Assembly: GCF_004217135.1 (NCBI RefSeq)
Contig: NZ_SHKK01000001.1
Location: 7,075,734 to 7,139,733, forward strand
DNA length: 64,000 bases
Direction: 5' to 3'
Origin: Micromonospora violae
GTDB lineage: Bacteria; Actinomycetota; Actinomycetes; Mycobacteriales; Micromonosporaceae
Shown here: positions 61,749 through 64,000 of the stretch, one piece after another
Position numbering within the stretch: the stretch's first letter is position 1
How the letters are laid out: each line of letters starts with the position of its first letter
Notes under the pieces: generated by a model
The model's database searches: none
Told to the model about the DNA's origin: nothing
Seen by the model: only the letters and a program-made list of their open reading frames with translations
Program-made: the position numbers and the translations under genes

Positions 61749-62561
61749 ATGCCGGACGGACTGCCGACCGAGATCGATCTGACCAGGCCGAGCGCGGCCC
61801 GGGTGTACGACTACTTTCTGGGTGGGGCGCACAACTTCGAGATCGACCGGCAGTTGGCCGAGCAGATCGCCAGCATGACCCCGAATCTCGCCGCCACCAT
61901 GCGGTCCGGTCGGGAGTTCCTCCGCCGGGCCGTCCGGGCGCTGCTCGACGCCGGCATCGACCAGTTCCTCGACATCGGTTCCGGAATTCCCACCGTGGGC
62001 AACGTGCACGAGGTGGCGCAGGGGGTCAACCCCAAGGCCCGCGTGGTGTACGTCGACATCGACCCGGTGGCCGTCGCGCACAGTCGGGAGCTGCTCGCCG
62101 GCAACGAGCTGACCGGGGTCATCCACGCCGACCTGCGTGACCCGGAGCGGATCCTCGCCGAGACCCGACGGCTCGGGCTGATCGACTTCAGCCGACCGGT
62201 GGGCATCCTGCTGGCCGGGGTGGTGCACTTCATCCCGGACGCCGACGGGCCCGAGGCGATCCTGGCCACCCTGCGGGACGCCGCCGCGCCGGGCAGTTTC
62301 CTGGTCATCTCGCACTCCACCTTCGAGGACCAGCCACAGGAGATGCTGGACGCCCAGCGCCTCTCCGCCCGTACCGACACCGAGATCACCCTGCGCTCCC
62401 GCGCACAGGTCACCGGCTTCTTCGGCGACTGGACCGTCCTGGAGCCGGGCGTGGTGCACATGCCGCTCTGGCGCCCGGACTCACCGTCCGACGTGGACGA
62501 GCACCCGGAGCGGTTCGGCGCCTTCGGTGCCGTCGCCCGGTACGACCAGCCCGCCGGCTGA
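61749..62561 (+). CDS. DUF574 SAM-dependent methyltransferase
   Basis: The 270-residue protein begins with the segment DLTRPSAARVYDYFLGGAHN, typical of DUF574 methyltransferases in actinobacteria. The SAM-binding motif is QFLDIGSGIPTVGNVHE, and VVYVDIDPVAVAHS follows. The substrate is unknown. The start at 61749 was chosen over a longer upstream frame. Confidence 0.9.
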   Translation: MPDGLPTEIDLTRPSAARVYDYFLGGAHNFEIDRQLAEQIASMTPNLAATMRSGREFLRRAVRALLDAGIDQFLDIGSGIPTVGNVHEVAQGVNPKARVVYVDIDPVAVAHSRELLAGNELTGVIHADLRDPERILAETRRLGLIDFSRPVGILLAGVVHFIPDADGPEAILATLRDAAAPGSFLVISHSTFEDQPQEMLDAQRLSARTDTEITLRSRAQVTGFFGDWTVLEPGVVHMPLWRPDSPSDVDEHPERFGAFGAVARYDQPAG

Positions 62562-62565
62562 TCTC

Positions 62566-64000
62566 GTGGCCGCCGTCCCGGACCCCGCCGGGGTCTATCC
62601 GGGCCGGGACCCCGCCGGGGTCTTTGCGGGTCGGGACCCCGCCGGGGTCGAAGCCGGCCGGGCCGACGCTCAGGGGTACGCCGCGGAATGGGCCCGCGCG
62701 GTGCGCCGCCTCGGTTTCGTGCCGCTCAGCGCGGCCGAGACCGAGCGGCTGCTGCTGGTGCACACGATCCGGCTGGCCCAGGCGGTCCGGGCGGAGCGGT
62801 TCACCGCCCGACCGGCCGAGGAGGTCGGGCGGGCACTGGTGGAGGCGCACCTCACCGAGCCGCAGGCGCTGGAGTGGACGCTGCACGCGCTGGGTGCGGA
62901 CTTCCCGCGCCAGGTCCTGAACGACGGCGACCGGCCGGCCGACCTCGCCGATCGGATCGCGGCCATGCAGGGCGGCCTGGCTGCCGGGTTCGCCCGCGCA
63001 CTGCGCGATCGCACCTTCAGCCAGCAGGAACGCATCGCCCGGTCGGCCTGGCAGGCGCGCGACGAGGTCGAGCAGGCGCTGCGGGAGAGCGAGGCCCGGT
63101 TCCGGGCGGTGTTCACCGGCGCCGCGATCGGGATCGGGATCGCCGGCGTGGACGGCCGGATCATCGACGTCAACCAGGCGTTCGCCGACATGCTCGGCTA
63201 CTCGATCGAGGAGTTGCGCGAAATCAACGTGGCGGCGCTGTTCCACGCCGACGACGCCGCCGGGATGTGGGAGCTCTACCAGGAGCTGATCGAGGGCAAG
63301 CACGACGCCGCCCGGGTGGAGAAGCGCTACTACCGCAAGGACGGCACGGTGGTGTGGACGGATCTGGCCGTCTCACTGATCCGACACGAGGGCCGGCCCC
63401 GATTCACCGTCGCGATGATCGAGGACATCACCGAGCGGTACGAACTCCAGCAGCGGCTGCGCTTCCAGGCGCTGCACGACCCGCTGACCGGGCTGCCCAA
63501 CCGGACGCTGTTCTTCGAGACGTTGGGCCGGGTGCTCGACACCGCGCGCATCGGTCAGCAGGTCGGGGTGTGCTTCCTCGACCTGGACGGCTTCAAGGCG
63601 ATCAACGACAGTCTCGGCCACGACCTCGGTGACCGGCTCCTGGTGATGATCGGCCGGCGGCTCGCCGCGTGCGTGGCCGACCACGGGCACCTGGTCGCCC
63701 GGATGGGGGGCGACGAGTTCGTGATCCTCGTCGACGGCGGGGACGACACCGACGACCCGGTCGCCGTCGCCGAGGCCGCGCTGGCGGCGGTCGCGGCCCC
63801 GGTCCACGTCGGTGAGCACCAGTTGGCGGTCTCGGCCAGTGTGGGCATCGTGCAGTGCCCCGCCTCGGAGACCACCGCGTCGGAGCTGATGAAGGCGGCG
63901 GACACCACGCTCTACTGGGCCAAGGCGGCGGGCCGGGGCCGGTGGGCGGTCTACGACCCCGAGCGCGGCGCCCGCGACATCGCCCGTTCGGCGCTGGTCG
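62566..64000 (+). CDS. PAS-GGDEF protein, truncated at the window edge
   Basis: The visible 478 codons include an N-terminal repeat (DPAGV three times), a helical region, a PAS domain (about residues 183-300) and a GGDEF domain whose motif RMGGDEF is intact (about residue 379). Any EAL domain would lie beyond the window. An active diguanylate cyclase is likely. GTG at 62566 is taken as the start. Confidence 0.88.
   Translation, partial: MAAVPDPAGVYPGRDPAGVFAGRDPAGVEAGRADAQGYAAEWARAVRRLGFVPLSAAETERLLLVHTIRLAQAVRAERFTARPAEEVGRALVEAHLTEPQALEWTLHALGADFPRQVLNDGDRPADLADRIAAMQGGLAAGFARALRDRTFSQQERIARSAWQARDEVEQALRESEARFRAVFTGAAIGIGIAGVDGRIIDVNQAFADMLGYSIEELREINVAALFHADDAAGMWELYQELIEGKHDAARVEKRYYRKDGTVVWTDLAVSLIRHEGRPRFTVAMIEDITERYELQQRLRFQALHDPLTGLPNRTLFFETLGRVLDTARIGQQVGVCFLDLDGFKAINDSLGHDLGDRLLVMIGRRLAACVADHGHLVARMGGDEFVILVDGGDDTDDPVAVAEAALAAVAAPVHVGEHQLAVSASVGIVQCPASETTASELMKAADTTLYWAKAAGRGRWAVYDPERGARDIARSALV
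62581..62649 (+). repeat. Three 27-bp repeats coding for DPAGVxxGR
   Basis: GACCCCGCCGGGGTC, an inverted repeat, starts at 62581, 62608 and 62635. The 27-base period adds nine in-frame residues each time, at the protein's N-terminus. Confidence 0.8.

Noticed and set aside
62688..63632. 314-codon frame in the GGDEF gene
   Set aside because: It is out of frame with the PAS and GGDEF motifs.

Overview
This is about 64 kb of very GC-rich actinobacterial chromosome. Gene content and order point to Micromonosporaceae, most likely Micromonospora or a close relative: a Scr1-type XRE/DUF397 pair, a DUF574 methyltransferase, long low-complexity extensions on housekeeping proteins, and the order rpsP-KH-rimM-trmD-rplS-lepB-rnhB followed by rpsB-tsf-pyrH-frr-cdsA-rlmN. 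No rRNA, tRNA, intact insertion sequence, prophage or CRISPR array was seen.

Layout. (1) 1-6 kb: ribosome maturation and secretion genes (rpsP, KH protein, rimM, trmD, rplS, two lepB copies, NUDIX, rnhB, DUF2469). (2) 6-8.6 kb: a sulfite-oxidase-type molybdoenzyme, a DUF4240 protein and an M23 peptidase. (3) 8.6-14.4 kb, minus strand: a PLP aminotransferase, xerC, a 36-residue membrane peptide, dprA, yifB (comM) and yraN. (4) 14.6-24.3 kb: a repeat-rich membrane protein, then rpsB, tsf, pyrH, frr, cdsA, rlmN, a DivIVA-like protein and a DUF2631-like protein. (5) 24.4-43.9 kb: an accessory block containing an MBL-Rieske fusion, a PYROXD2-like oxidoreductase, a two-component system divergent from a lipoprotein/adaptor/MacB-type exporter, a YihY-like protein, a large modular GH87-like glycosidase, a Phd/RelE toxin-antitoxin pair, an XRE-DUF397 pair and a Uma2 nuclease. 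(6) 44-50.5 kb: dxr, rip1 and ispG, a divergent PadR/MFS pair, and a DUF4081 GNAT. (7) 50.8-64 kb: a secreted transglycosylase-like protein, a noncoding region with an 87-bp tandem array, a fused ABC transporter, an old-yellow-enzyme homologue, a DAACS symporter with a cysteine-ending leader peptide, a DUF998 protein, a hydroquinone-reductase-like protein, a thiolase, a DUF574 methyltransferase and a PAS-GGDEF protein cut by the window edge.

The most unusual signal is a set of intergenic palindromes whose ends are TGATC/GATCA. Four copies are each exactly 77 bp and lie in the same orientation. Four others form shorter palindromes. In four places the outer TGA of the element is the stop codon of the neighbouring gene, and three elements sit between a C-rich and a G-rich tract. 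These may be bidirectional terminators or small mobile elements that rewrite gene 3' ends. Two further regulatory signals stand out: a leader peptide ending in Ile-Cys-Pro-Gly before the DAACS transporter, and five successive AACGACC-hairpin units near 51.5-51.9 kb.
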